A stretch of 64,000 nt of DNA from Argentina anserina (GCF_933775445.1 NC_065873.1:27466001-27530000), one strand, 5' to 3'; counted from the stretch's first letter, positions 1-11,497 are shown. Notes: generated from the letters alone by a model not told the origin. Numbers and translations are program-made.

Positions 1-22
1 CTCTCTCTCTCTCTCTCTCTCT
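1..22. repeat. (CT)n microsatellite
   Basis: The window opens inside a pure CT dinucleotide run, so its true length is unknown. Such runs are common in plant 5' leaders, and one recurs in the PEX4 leader of this window. Confidence 0.9.
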
Positions 23-479
23 GTGTGCAACTGGAATCGAGTTATGGAAAGAGGCGGGATTCGAAATCGAATCGGAGAAGAGACCGAAATCGGATTTGAG
101 ATTCCGATGAGACTTTAAAAAAATATATAAGAGGAAATCGAAGGAGGAGGATGAGGAGGGAGGACCTGGATGGCGGCTACGGGGGAGAGGAAGACGAGGG
201 ATCTAAAAAGCGAAAGTGGTAAAAGAATGAGGCCAATTTGGTCATTTGGGATCCAAATTGGGGTGGGAGTTGGAATTTTGAGAATTCGATGGGGGTTTCG
301 AATTATCTGGAGTTGTGGAGGCCCATCTGAGAAAATATTGGTTTCGATGGTCGGTTTCTGTTTTTTTTTTCGATTGAGCGATGTGGCGGTAAAATTGAAA
401 AGTGTGTCATTCTTGAGTCGGATTATGTTACTATATCAAATAATAATAATAATAAGTCAGAAAACAACTAAAAGAATGA
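23..479. other. Unassigned edge region
   Basis: GA-rich sequence up to about position 230, then AT-rich. Only very short open frames are visible, and one near 150-220 ends in a basic KKRKW-like tail. It could be the leader or first exon of a gene lying mostly outside the window, but nothing here identifies one. Confidence 0.3.
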
Positions 480-900
480 AATTATATACAAATTTTAGTT
501 ATACAAAAAGAACGAAGTTAAATAATAAAATTACATACATCTATTCACATATAAAATTCTAATTATGTAACATGTTTTCTTTTGTTTACCTGGTTACATT
601 TACATGTATGTAAACATATTGACAAAAATAGACATTCATTAAATGAACATCTATGCAATCTGACTACAAAGAAAAAAATAAACGCTTGAAATCCAGCTTG
701 GCTAAGTGATATGGTGACTTATAATTATATACAAATTTTAGTTATACAAAAAAAAACGAAGTTAAATAATAAAATTACATACATCTATTCACATATAAGA
801 TTCTAATTATGTAACATGTTTTCTTTTGTTTACCTGGTTACATTTACATGTATGTACAATTTACATAGACAATCACTGAATGAACATCTATGCAATCTGA
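480..900. repeat. Tandem duplication of the GLOX-like 3' end
   Basis: Positions 480-663 and 723-900 are two diverged copies of one ~180-bp unit, separated by about 60 bp. Both run from an AATTATATACA motif through a shared CATGTTTTCTTTTG block to ATCTATGCAATCTGA. The right-hand copy holds the last codons, stop and proximal 3' flank of the minus-strand glyoxal-oxidase-like gene. The left-hand copy is an extra 3' end beyond it. Confidence 0.85.
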
Positions 901-2796
901 AGCCATATCCCTCTACTAGGAACTCCAACATGCACAACAAAGATCAAGTAAAAGCCAGGTGGAGCAATTTCGGCTATTGGTGGTGCCACAACCTCGACTT
1001 GAAACAATTCTGATTCCACAATCTTTAACTCTATTATGACCAACTCTATAAGTCTCTGTCCCATTGAAAACCCATGTGTTGTAAATGGTGGTGCGTACAT
1101 TGTTACCCTCAAATCAGACAAATTAACCCTAGCTTTCTTCGCTTGAAACTCGATCAAAATATTTTGACGGTAATTTATAATTTCACCGTTGTAATTTGAA
1201 GTGATTGCAACGCGATCCGATACCCGTTCCGGGTCGAAATACCTTGGGTAAAATTTCTCGATCCGGAGCTCCGTAGGATATTTCACACCCGTGAAATTAT
1301 GATGGAAGTTTGGATTGCTCCCGGCCACTAAAACTTCACCGCCTGGCAATAATGCAGAGGTTGAACCGTACATTCTTGGTATTATCGTTTCCTTTAGCTC
1401 AGTGAATCGTCGGGTTAATGGGTTATCGGGTTTATAAATCACCGGAGAAACATTCGGATCCTCCGCAAAGTTCAACCCGGCAGTGCCCCGTTTGGCTCCA
1501 TTAATAATAAGTATATCACCTGTGGGAAGGATCACCATATCTCCCATGACCCTTGGGGTTGGCATCATCTCCTTCTGCCACTTGGCTTCTGGGTTGGTTA
1601 TATCAATTCTTCCGCAATCTTGTAGCGCAGTTACGTATATACCGTTTTCAACAAACTTTCCCGCCTTTGGATCAGCTCCACCACATACCAGAATTTCAGC
1701 TCGGATCACATTCGGGTTTGTGCCATTGAGCTTTAGAGGTAGCAATGCCGCCATCCCGGAGGCAGGGTAGTTACGAGAGCCGCCGTCGAGGACGGGGAGC
1801 TCACGCTCGACCTTATTAGTGGTAGGGTTAAGCAAAATGGACCGATTATTAGCGAAGATGAGGAGGTTGCCATCCGTGGAGAGGAAGACAAACGGGTAGA
1901 GATTGTTCTCTACGGCGTCACTTGTCTCTTGGAGAAATGGTAAAGTGTAGATTACTTCATTGGTACTTCCCGCCTTAGGGATATACTCATAATTGAACAT
2001 GCCACGGCCTCCGATCACTATGAATTCCCCGTTTGGCAGAATATGTTGAGTTGAAAACCTTAGAGAAAATCAAATTTAAACAAGAGTATGAATAAAATTG
2101 TTAAGTGATTAGATTCGTATAAATAGAGAGGCTAGTACCATCTTAAGCCAGAAAGTGATAAGGGGTACTCCTCCCAATCGCAACTACTGCATCCATTGAA
2201 GTATCTGACGGACCTTCCTCCTTCATCCCATCCACCAGTTTGCACAAGAGTGCCATTAGCTGATAACCCCCCAGATGAGCACCATGTATCTGTTAAAATC
2301 TGATTTTGGCTAACAAGGAAAAAAGTAAGTTTAAGTATGCCAAAATATATAGCATCAATGAAACAGCAAGAGCTTGGAGATAACCTACCTTAAGTGGCCT
2401 AATAGCTGCAGTGTCAATGTCGAATTCCACAGCATGCGCCCAGCAATCCAATTCATAAACTTCACCTTCTTTTCTGCTGTCCAAAAACCGGCGACAATCT
2501 CCCGCGGGCAGTGAGATCTCAGATGGGCCAAAACCAGCAGCATAAAATATGATGGCCTTATTACTTTTAGGCATTATGATCATGTGCATGGCAGATACAC
2601 CTGAATTCTCTGAAACCAATTCCCACCTACCTCTATACTCTTTCTCATGTTTGATTGCTTCATTTGGATTGGTAGCAGCTTTGAAATATTCATGCTCACC
2701 TCCATTGAAGAAAAGTGTAAGTGGGATATTTAGAAGCCTAGAAATCCCATATGTGAAGAAGAGAAAGAGAGTAAGGGACTTGAGCAAGATGGACAT
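888..2796 (-). CDS. Glyoxal/galactose-oxidase-like protein (GLOX family), copper-ligand His missing
   Basis: Predicted secreted radical-copper oxidase of the plant GLOX1 (aldehyde oxidase) family, which makes H2O2 from small aldehydes in the apoplast. Exons on the minus strand are 2796-2389, 2299-2139 and 2058-888, all with GT/AG borders, giving 579 residues, a normal length. A hydrophobic N-terminus (about residues 1-22) looks like a signal peptide. The N-terminal GLOX propeller shows TDTWCSSGG, NGTLVQTGGW, GGRGMFNYEY and CGRIDITNPEAKW, followed by a DUF1929-type C-terminus with PPFTTHGFSMGQR. The expected Cys (in TWCSS), first Tyr (in FNYEY) and second His (in TTHGFS) are present. The usual PRMYHS motif reads PRMYGS, so the His copper ligand beside Tyr420 is Gly421. 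The reading frame is intact. Oxidase activity is therefore doubtful although the fold should be kept. Confidence 0.88.
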
Positions 2797-3209
2797 AGTT
2801 TCAGACTGGCTAAATTGGATCTTTGGTATTTAATTACTTCTAGTTCTAGGCACTCTTTTTATGGTCTCTATTTGCTCCAGATTTGAAGGAATTTTTGGAT
2901 GGTTGTTAGTCTGTTAGACTAAGCACCAAATCAGTGTTCAGCTGGCTCTGTTTCGAAGAATTCTTGGGTTTTAATGTCATAGTAATTGGATTTGTCAATC
3001 CAAAAAACGTGTCAACTGGATTTTGACATATTTATCGATATATAAATGCCATAATATGATAATAAAAAAGTGATGTTATGCATTATGACAATTTTATGTC
3101 CTAAGGACAGAGACAGGTATACTATTACTCTGTTTCCTTTATATATGATTCATTAGCTTAATGGGTTTTACATGTGCTCTATTTTGTAATTTGATTGAAC
3201 GTGATGTAC
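2797..3209. other. Spacer upstream of the GLOX-like gene
   Basis: AT-rich spacer that should hold the promoter of the minus-strand GLOX-like gene and the 3' flank of the decayed storage-protein gene. I see no coding sequence or clear element. Confidence 0.4.
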
Positions 3210-4806
3210 CTAAATCTTAAAATCCAGGATCTTAAATCCACGAGTTTCATATAAAATGGCATCTCCAGAAATAGACACAAAGAAAGGCATACAAAAAGAG
3301 CAATACACATAGAAACATGAGGAAGATATATAGATGGTTGAAATTAGCCTCTGATGAAGTGATAACTGTTTGATAAATTCCACAACAGCTTTGATTGAAT
3401 TTTGCGAAGCTAGACTAATGAACTTTCCAGCTTCAGTGGGATCACTGGAGCCACCTCCGGTTAGAACAGAAGAAAACGCAATGAGAGGCACCCTTTGCTG
3501 CAGACATATCAAGGCAACCAAAGCGCTTTCCATGTCCAAAGGGCTTATGTTGAACTTGTCACATAAGAAGCTACAGTAAGCAGCATTAGATAGGAAAATT
3601 CTGGCACTTGTCCCCCTTTTGACTAAAGCCACATTTGGGGTATGAGGCAAACATGTTGTTGAGTTTAAGCAACTTTCAAGCTTTTAATCTTAAAAACCAT
3701 GTACGTGCATAGTTATATAGCGTTACTTTGTGGATATATACTAAGCCTTTTCAACAAAAATAAATAAATAAATACTAAGCAGGCTTATTACCTTGAGCAA
3801 TTTGGAGATTTCATAGTAGAGGGGATCAACAGCAACCCAGAAGGCATATTGTCTTTGTTCTGGAGTTCCATCAATGGGGAAGACTTCTTCAGGTTGAAAT
3901 CAAATGTTGTTTACATATTATCACATGAGCTGTCACCTGCCACATTCCATGTATAACTTGAAATTTTGAGGCAGCCAATATCTCTTGTAGGCTCCTTGTG
4001 ATTCAAGGGATAGTTCATCTTGAGGCCTATTTCCATATCTTTGCATCATGCCATGTAGATTAGTGTCATGTGTGGTATTCAGTATTCACAATATATGCAT
4101 CAAGACAGTTACATAAGTAGCTTTCCTGGGTTACAGTCTCTAGTGTCTAGTGATAGTGTGATTCTAATTAGGTAAGTGAAACCAACATAGATAGAGCTAG
4201 AAATATACCTGCCAATTCCAAATAGCAGTATGGGACCAACTCTGAGGGATAAGCACATCTGCAATTTTAAAGGATGGGTTTGCATTACTAGATATGCCAT
4301 AGTGTACCACTCCTCTATATTAAACAAGCTTAACAAAAGCTGAGTAATTCCTGCATTGATCTTAAACAGAAGAAACTGAAAAGATAGAAAGCAGAAAGGA
4401 AATTTGTGAAATTTGGAGTATTCTGTATATATCTAGCTACCATGGAAAGTCCTGTCATGACTAAGATGACTTTCTTTTCAGCAATGATTCCAAACTGAAA
4501 TCTCCTTCCTTGAATTAAACCCAAGAAAACAAAACATATTATAATCAAAGCAAAAGGAAGAAACAAAAATCAATGATCAGTACTTGTATTTGTATGTTTA
4601 CCAGAAAAATCTATGATCATGTTTGTTGAAGTAAAGTTTGGAGACTGAAGAAGAGGTCCTAATTCGAAAGAATTTGGAATCACCAAGCCCAAGTAAGGGC
4701 CACTCTTGTTGGCATGGTCAATCAACTTTTGTGTATCTGCAGGCATCAAGTTGATGATCACAGCGTAAGCAGCTATGCAAGGCCAAGCTACTAATGAAAT
4801 TTTCAT
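3210..4806 (-). pseudogene. Bark-storage-protein/nucleoside-phosphorylase-like pseudogene
   Basis: Related to plant bark and vegetative storage proteins, which use a nucleoside phosphorylase (PNP_UDP) fold. Five exon-like blocks read on the minus strand: 4806-4602 (signal peptide and N-terminus), 4508-4441 (RRFQFGIIAEKKVILVMTGL), 4360-4209 (NAGITQLLLSLFNIE), 4018-3792 (FPIDGTPEQRQYAFW) and about 3682-3210 ([15 protein letters not shown]). Three lesions argue against function. Near 4290, one G is missing after LFNIE, shifting the GVVHYGIS-like segment. Near 3910 there is a frameshift and a TGA where the NNIWFQPEE-like segment expects Trp. In the last exon two codons are lost in the [16 protein letters not shown] segment. 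The last exon also reads on about 40 codons beyond the usual end. Splice borders survive, so the decay looks recent. Confidence 0.82.
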
Positions 4807-5089
4807 GCTTTCTGCAGATATTGGGAGAGAGATGAACATAACATAAGATTATATCAGGAAAATTATAAGAAAGCATGAAAATAAGGCAAAGAAAGCTGCT
4901 AGCTCTTTAAAGCACATCAACTGCCATTACAATTGGTAAAAGCATTGTCATCTTTTCAATGATATTTGATCTTATGCATTTCATGTGAAATAATGCAGAA
5001 GGAAACAAAACTACTCATGCCACCTCCATTTGGTGGCCAATAATATTGGTTATTATGGTAACTATATTGATAAATTACAAAATCCCCCT

Positions 5090-5505
5090 ATGACAATTTG
5101 TAAAATGGGCAATACTCCCTTTAGTAAACATCAATACTAGGACACATAATAGATGCACAACTAGCAGCTGCTAACTGTTTGATAAATTCAACAACAACTG
5201 TTGCCGAGTTAGGGGAAGCAAGAGTATGTCAGCCTCATTAAAATCCGCAGAGCCACCACCGGCCAAGTCCGACAGAGCCCTGATAGCTATGAAGGGCACC
5301 CTTTGCTGAAGACATATCAAAGCAACAGAAGCACTTTCCATATCCACAGGAGTTACATTGAACTTATCGTATATGAAGTCACGGTAAGCTGCATTGTCTA
5401 GGTAAATGCTCGCACTTGTTCCCCTTTGGACTCTTGCCACTTTTGGTGTGTGACAAACATGATGTTGAGTTTAGGCAACCTTCTAGTTTAAGGTCCTAAA
5501 AGCCG
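5090..5505 (-). pseudogene. Last-exon fragment of a second bark-storage-protein-like copy
   Basis: A lone copy of the final exon of the same family, 0.3 kb upstream of the decayed gene and in the same orientation. It keeps [35 protein letters not shown] and [16 protein letters not shown], closer to the family pattern than the neighbour. Relative to the neighbour, two bases are missing just before the ARVQRG block (near 5445). A further frame change near 5215 moves the [13 protein letters not shown] tail to another frame. No upstream exons of this copy are visible, so it is the 3' remnant of a tandem duplicate. Confidence 0.75.
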
Positions 5506-5927
5506 TGGACGCATATATATAAGTTCATAATAAGCATGTTCTTCGTATTTGAAACAATATAAAACTATTGATTGATTAAAGGAACTACCATTACTTGAAC
5601 ACTCCAAACCTAAATGGATCTCTACTTCCAATCTAATCTAGATTGATGTCATAGATAAGGAACTTCTTCAGTACTTAGTCTAGAGATTTTTCTCAGTGAC
5701 AGCTATGTGAAAAAAAATCTCATCTGTTGAATATATGTAATTGTAAAAGTGGGGGAAATTAATATGAATTCATGACAGAGCTGCACATATTTGTAGTATC
5801 ACAAGTAGTAAACCATATAGCAAGAATCAAAGGAAGTAAACAGAAGGGGTGATTCTGAGGGGAATACCCAGCATAGTGGCAGCACCAATGCAGCTGGTTC
5901 CTTGGATTCTATGGATGGCATGAGTCA
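5506..5927. other. Spacer, no gene seen
   Basis: AT-rich spacer between the storage-protein fragment and the first RING-H2 copy. No open frame or repeat that I can name. Confidence 0.4.
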
Positions 5928-6672
5928 TCATCGGCTCGGAGCATTCGGGTGCCGACAAGTAGGACAGAGATGATTGATGTGGAGCCACGCGACGATGCAA
6001 TCCCGATGATAATAGTGGGAGCAGGGCAACTTAGTAATGCTGCTGCTGCTATCTTTATTCTGTGCAAACATATCCCTACAAATAGCACACACTTCCTCAT
6101 CATTAACTGGACTCGCTTCCTCCAAAGCTTGGATGAATGATTCGGTTGCCGGAATCAGCCTGAACCTGTATGGCCGGTCATCGTGCAAATCCAAGGACTC
6201 CTCCGTATCTCTACAGATTATATCCACGGATTGGACCTCGATAATTTTATCGGGGACGGCTTCTTGCAAAGCTTGCAATACTGGTGCGAGAATTTCCGAA
6301 TGCTTATCTTCGGGAAGGTTCAGAGCTGAGCAGAGATACCTACCCAACTTGCTGAGCAACTTGTTTGCCTCCCTGGGAGACCCATATGATGACTCTTTGA
6401 TACCTGGCGAATCTCTCCATGGTAGTCTTGACATCTTTACTTGCCCTCTCCCTGGAGAATCGCAGCTTCAAAGTTTTCCTATGTTGCAGAATTAGAGGTT
6501 CAAGATCATACTGCCGGGTTTCTGGATTATAATTTGCATATCCCTGGAAAAGGTAGAAGCGGATCGGAAGTATATCCACGCACGCCCTACTTCGGTAGAA
6601 GGTGTTTCTCTGGATCTGATAAATTCGGGTGATAAATTCACGATTGATCTCATATATGTGGGTGGTGTTCAT
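5928..6672 (-). pseudogene. RING-H2 E3-ligase-like gene, copy 1 (frameshifted)
   Basis: Encodes a RING-H2 (C3H2C3) zinc-finger protein of the plant E3 ubiquitin ligase type. Zinc ligands are visible as CAIC, LPCSHYYHRDCIVAWL and CPTC. The 5' half (MNTTHIYEINREF, NPETRQYDLEPL) reads from the start at 6672 in one frame. From about 6386 the downstream half, including the RING, reads in another frame to the stop at 5928. The plus-strand sister copy has one base fewer at this point (CATATGATG here against CATGGATG), so copy 1 carries a 1-bp insertion. An internal ATG at 6434 could start a 168-residue protein that keeps the whole RING. Homology to the sister extends upstream to about 6810, so the promoter was duplicated too. 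It may be a pseudogene or encode a shortened protein. Confidence 0.78.
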
Positions 6673-6810
6673 GCTTGCTTTTTCTCCGCAGCGGCGATGC
6701 CCGATCGGGTGCGTTGTAACCTAATTCGACCTTTACCAACGTCTCTTCTTGTATATATATTAATATATATGTTCCTAAATCCCAATCCTAAACGAAATAC
6801 ACAAAGGTGC

Positions 6811-7214
6811 GTTCTGCAAAGAGCCTTCGCTCCAAGAGCCCAACAGATGTTTGGGAACGGCGTCAGTTTTGTCTTTCGCATAACAGTAGTTGTGGTGAAA
6901 TTATACGAGTCACAATGTAGAATTTGACTGCCTTTCACCACCCGCACGAGGAGGTCATGTTCTTATTTCGCATGAGAATGAACCCTATCGCCGACATCGG
7001 CATCATCCAAATCGGATCTGAAACCCTAAGCCATCAGATGCCTAGAGTTACTGGAAAGCAATCGTTGGTTGCAGCCACAACAAGCATATTTCGCCCAACC
7101 TAATCAACGGTGCTTCTGATGAAATTGTTAATCTGCCCATTCGCCTTCCCAGATTAGTTCATTTGAACGGGTGAGGAAGATCTGTTGAGATTGTTAATCT
7201 ACCCAGTCGCCGAC
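6811..7214. other. Spacer upstream of RING copy 1
   Basis: Moderately GC-balanced sequence with no recognisable domain. Small open frames here overlap each other on both strands and look like chance. Confidence 0.35.
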
Positions 7215-7310
7215 TCCATCATCGTCTTCTTCCACCTCTTCTTTGCCTCTCGTTTTCGACTATCCATCATCGTCTTCTTCCACCTCTTCTTTGCCTCTCG
7301 TTTTCGACTA
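7215..7310 (+). repeat. Two perfect 48-bp tandem repeats
   Basis: The unit starts TCCATCATCGTCTTCTTCCA and is repeated from 7263. Because 48 is a multiple of three, an open frame at 7185-7448 passes through both copies as a doubled 16-residue hydrophobic unit (IIVFFHLFFASRFRLS). The protein matches no family I know and is probably not a gene. Confidence 0.85.
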
Positions 7311-7777
7311 TCTGATTCGTACGGGCTCGCCCCCAAAATCCTCAATTGCATCAACCATTTGATGGATCAAACTATAACAGCCGATCGCGAGAGGCATGCA
7401 GCTTCTTTCCAGAACGTCGGGGAACCGAAATCCAAATACTGTGTTTGAGATGGAGCCGCAAACACAGTAGCTGAGTTCATCTTAACAACCACACACGTGT
7501 GGCAATGTCAAACTTACTCTCCTCCACAACCCAAGCCATTTAATTTGACTAATTCACCTGCATATCATGTGACTTTTTTTAATTCCCAAACGTCTGAGCA
7601 GCTAACAGAGATTAGTGGGACCAACTGGCTTGCACAATAACCAGTCGACACGTATGAAAAAATTTGATTGGACTCTTGAAGCGTGGGCGCTTAACAAAGG
7701 TCATGAGACCCAAATTAATTTGGTGATGAGAATGCAATTACTCAATTATTCAATTATGATAACACCGGTTGCCTCCT

Positions 7778-8407
7778 TAAAATATGGGGTTCGAAATTGA
7801 CACACCCGATTTTACATTCTGCACACTATTTACATTATTAAATGTTATTTTATCTATCAACAATATTTCACTTACAAGATTACCCTCTTTCTCTCTCCCT
7901 CTCTCGAACCCTTCAAACCAAGTTCCAGAAGCCGGAAAACATCCCAGGCCATGTAGAATTAGAGCTACATCTCCCGAATTGGGCATGTAGAAACAATTCC
8001 AATCTTTTCTGAACTACCCACTTGCCGGAAAAGTTGAAACCACATATTTTTCGGTTAATCCTTCATCCCGACAATTTTTGGTGTTGAACTGGGGCGGCGT
8101 TGGCTCGGTCCTGACGTGGTCATTCATTGCAGCTATGGTCTTTGTTCACTCAAAGGAGCTTATATGATAGAGAATCAATTACTGTAATCTAGTATTCGGT
8201 CAATGTTGTTCCGTCGAGTCATGACAACAGAGCCTTCATCTCAATAACCCCGAGCATCTTTTTGGCCGGTTGACAATTTTCATTAAAGGGACTTGACAGA
8301 GGATCATGACGTATTTGTCTTTGAGGTATGAGGGTTATTTGGTAAAAGCAAAAATAAGGGTGTGTGGAATGTAAAAAAAGTGTGCCAATTTCAGTTCCCT
8401 AAAATAT
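7778..8407. mobile_element. 614-bp non-autonomous TIR DNA transposon with 8-bp TSD
   Basis: The element occupies 7786-8399. Its left end GGGGTTCGAAATTGACACAC matches the reverse complement of its right end, GGGAACTGAAATTGGCACAC, and the similarity continues about 20 bp further (TTTTACATTC). It is flanked by perfect direct repeats TAAAATAT at 7778-7785 and 8400-8407. There is no transposase frame inside. An 8-bp target duplication fits hAT and could also fit a Mutator-like element; the superfamily is not settled. Confidence 0.8.
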
Positions 8408-10468
8408 TAGACTGCAATTATCTGATTTTTCATAAAATATGCACATTTGATATCTCACATTTCATAAACTCTATGATGATGGCGTGACTTTTCAATTTCG
8501 ATCCAATTTTAGCATCTCTCATTATAATACAAGCATATTCCTTGTTTTCAACTAACCCTAAAATAATGTTTTTTTTTTAATAAACATAGAGAGGACCAAC
8601 ATTATTTTACGAAAATTTATAACCCTAAACCGATGTGAAACCATGTATCAATAGGTTTATAATTCTGAATTCTCTTTTACATATCTTGCACAAATGTTCA
8701 AAGCAAATCCTCAATAGAATGAGTCCAGGTCACTTTTTTCTTATTGTTGATACCCAAAAAATCACAAGTACGCCGTACACATACTCTAGGTACAACAAGA
8801 ATGTACACATGCATAACTACATCCGGGAAGCCAAAATATTACCGGCATACCATGCACATGGACCCAAGTCACACTCACGTTCTTATAAATTATAAGATTT
8901 TGTGTGGTATGGAAGACAACGAAAGTACATGAGGCCTGTTTTAGATTTGGATTATTGTCGATTTTGGACTTGGGACAAAAATTGAGGACTAATAATCTTA
9001 ATCTTTACATGAGCGTATAAAGATGAGAAAATCCAAATATACATGCTTAAACACAATTACATACTCTAATCACAAAAATAATAGTTCTCCAGCAATACAA
9101 ATACGGTTATTTGCTTTACCCCGCAGTAAATCGTCTCTTACTCTACTTAAAAAAATAAAATCCATGTTTGTCACATTTTTTCTGGGTATTTAATGAAAGG
9201 TTTGCCACCTAAGAGCAGCATGTGACCTTCCCAAATGAGATACAACAGCTATACGTACATACTTCAAGATAGAATAAACATCTTTTAACCCATGTGGTTA
9301 TTACTCTATTATATCACTTTGGCTTTTCAGCTTTTCATGTTGTGTATTAGCCTTCCCTTCTCTTGCCTATAAATTAGAACAGTCCCCAGCATCACAAAAA
9401 ACTCCAAGCAAACCGTCCACCATCTCAAGCAAGCCTAAAGCCAAACATTCTCAACCTTCAACCCAAAAACCACTTTTAAGCTTTATATCTAACCCAATTG
9501 CCACCACCAAATTCCATTATTTTCTTATTATAGTAGATTCACTGCACCAAACCACTCCCTGCAACAAACATCTCATATATATAACTCATCTGCTTCTATC
9601 TCCCACGTCACATGCCTTCTTGCAAGTTCTCTTCATATATCATGTTCTTTATTATATTCATATGAAGTTTCTGCTAATACATATCATGCCACCGCACCAA
9701 CTTAATTCTAATGCACCACAGGAGATCTGGGGAAAACACAACAAAACTATTATGAAGCTTTAGACCCAATCCTGAACTAGAAGGGGTACAAGAGGCATTC
9801 AGGCCATCCAAGCAATTCTAAAAGTCTTTGTACAAAACACCCTCTTACACATATATCTTTGTTCAAAATCAAGTTCATGTTTGGTGTTTTTCTTCCTGTT
9901 CCTATTATAACATTCATCATCACCTCTATGTCTAATAATGATAATTATTTAAATATTTATATAAATAATATAAAATTATGTGATTAACGGGCGTGACTAT
10001 GAATTTATCGTGTCTGAGCCGTATTGGGCTTAAAATGGGCTCGGGCTGGCCCATGAGCTAATATATCTCTGCAACTCCCGACCCACTACAATAACGGGCT
10101 TGGGCCGGACCGAACCGAACCGCTAACGGACTCGGGTCATGTCAAATTTGGACTTTTCGACCAATTTGTCACTTCTAACTGTGACTCTGTCTCTCAATTA
10201 TATTCAGATATAAGTATATAACTCATGGAATCCAGTACAGACCTAATCCTACTTGGGTTCCTTCATCGCCTATGTGCTCTCTTGCTTGCATTCTCCTTTC
10301 ATTTTAACTGGTCTCTTGCTTGCACTCTCCTCTGGACTTGTTTGAATCATTATAAATGATTTGAACAACATTTCCTTGCTTTCTTCTTTCTACTTCCAAT
10401 CAGTACTAGAGCCTAATGTTGAATTGGGGTTTACTCTAATTATATGTATAATATTTAATTGTGTTGTT
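8408..10468. other. AT-rich non-coding region with a promoter-like block near 9368
   Basis: No supported protein gene. A TATAAAT at 9368-9374 is followed by a C- and A-rich leader-like stretch (about 9395-9560) that resembles the 5' UTR of a plant mRNA, but no long frame follows. Positions 10000-10150 carry GGGCT/GGCCC-rich sequence of a kind seen in plant repeats, without ends I could define. Confidence 0.4.
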
Positions 10469-10920
10469 GGCATCAGTTTGGCCTCAACCCCTGTCTTTGA
10501 CCGTATGGTTTCCGAGCTCAAAGTAAAGTTTAGACGTGTCATGAATCTTATTGAATATTGATGGCTTGAGACCTTAAACTCAGTATATAGTTGTAAACAA
10601 ATTTGTTCGTACTATCAGAATTTAGATTAGAAATTGTATCATCTTTGTGTATGTGAATTCAATTCATAGTGTACAATGATACTACTGTGATGAATCATTT
10701 TGGCATGAACCACTATCTTTGACTGCATGGTTTCCGAGCTTAACGTAAAGTTTAGACGTGTGATGAATCTTATTGATGGTTTGAGATCTTAAACACTGTG
10801 TATATAGATGTAAACAAATTTGTTCGTACTTTGTATGAGAATTCAGATTAGGAAATGTATCATATGCCTATGTCAATTCAATTCATAGTGTACAATGATA
10901 ATACCGTACGTGATGGTAAG
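10469..10920. repeat. Diverged ~230-bp tandem duplication
   Basis: Copy 1 (about 10469-10692) and copy 2 (about 10702-10920) share TCTTTGAC, GGTTTCCGAGCT, AAAGTTTAGACGTGT, GTAAACAAATTTGTTCGTAC and CAATTCATAGTGTACAATGA in the same order. Nothing in either copy looks coding. Confidence 0.82.
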
Positions 10921-11454
10921 TACACATATCTAATTCATGTAATTCACTTGTATAATTCGACTTCATTTGGTTCATATCAACCCGTAAAAACTTCGGTCAA
11001 ATTCCAACACAGTAAAAAAAAACTAAAAAATCAATACAAGCAGGACATGCTAGAGGCTAGAGTAATTACAAGGGTGTGTTGATCATCTGCAACACCCAGA
11101 GTGTCCGAGAGATACTAGCCAGCTCGTCTACCCAACTGTAGTATGTGACATCCAAACATTAATTGTTTCCGATCGATGTGTCAACGAGAATTATAAACCT
11201 ATTGATACTTGTTTCCTATCTGAGGTAGGAACTTTCTATGGATAATGGATTCCAACCGCAACCGCTAACGAATTCTCGATCTCTAAAGCACAGTCAGAAT
11301 GAAGCATATGAGCACTCAATTTGAGAGCCATAACGCATTGAGTGATATGATGAAGTAACTTCCATAATGAGCACTCAATTCTCATTAAAATGCTTGTGTA
11401 TTTAATCATGCCTTGCTTCCCCTAAACGATTTTCCCCAATTTGTTTTCCAATTT

Positions 11455-11497
<43 letters not shown>

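Noticed and set aside
7185..7448. 87-codon frame with a duplicated hydrophobic unit
   Set aside because: The repetition comes from a 48-bp DNA duplication; no family similarity.
10000..10150. GGGCTGGGCC-rich stretch resembling repeats seen in plant genomes
   Set aside because: No ends or coding region could be identified.
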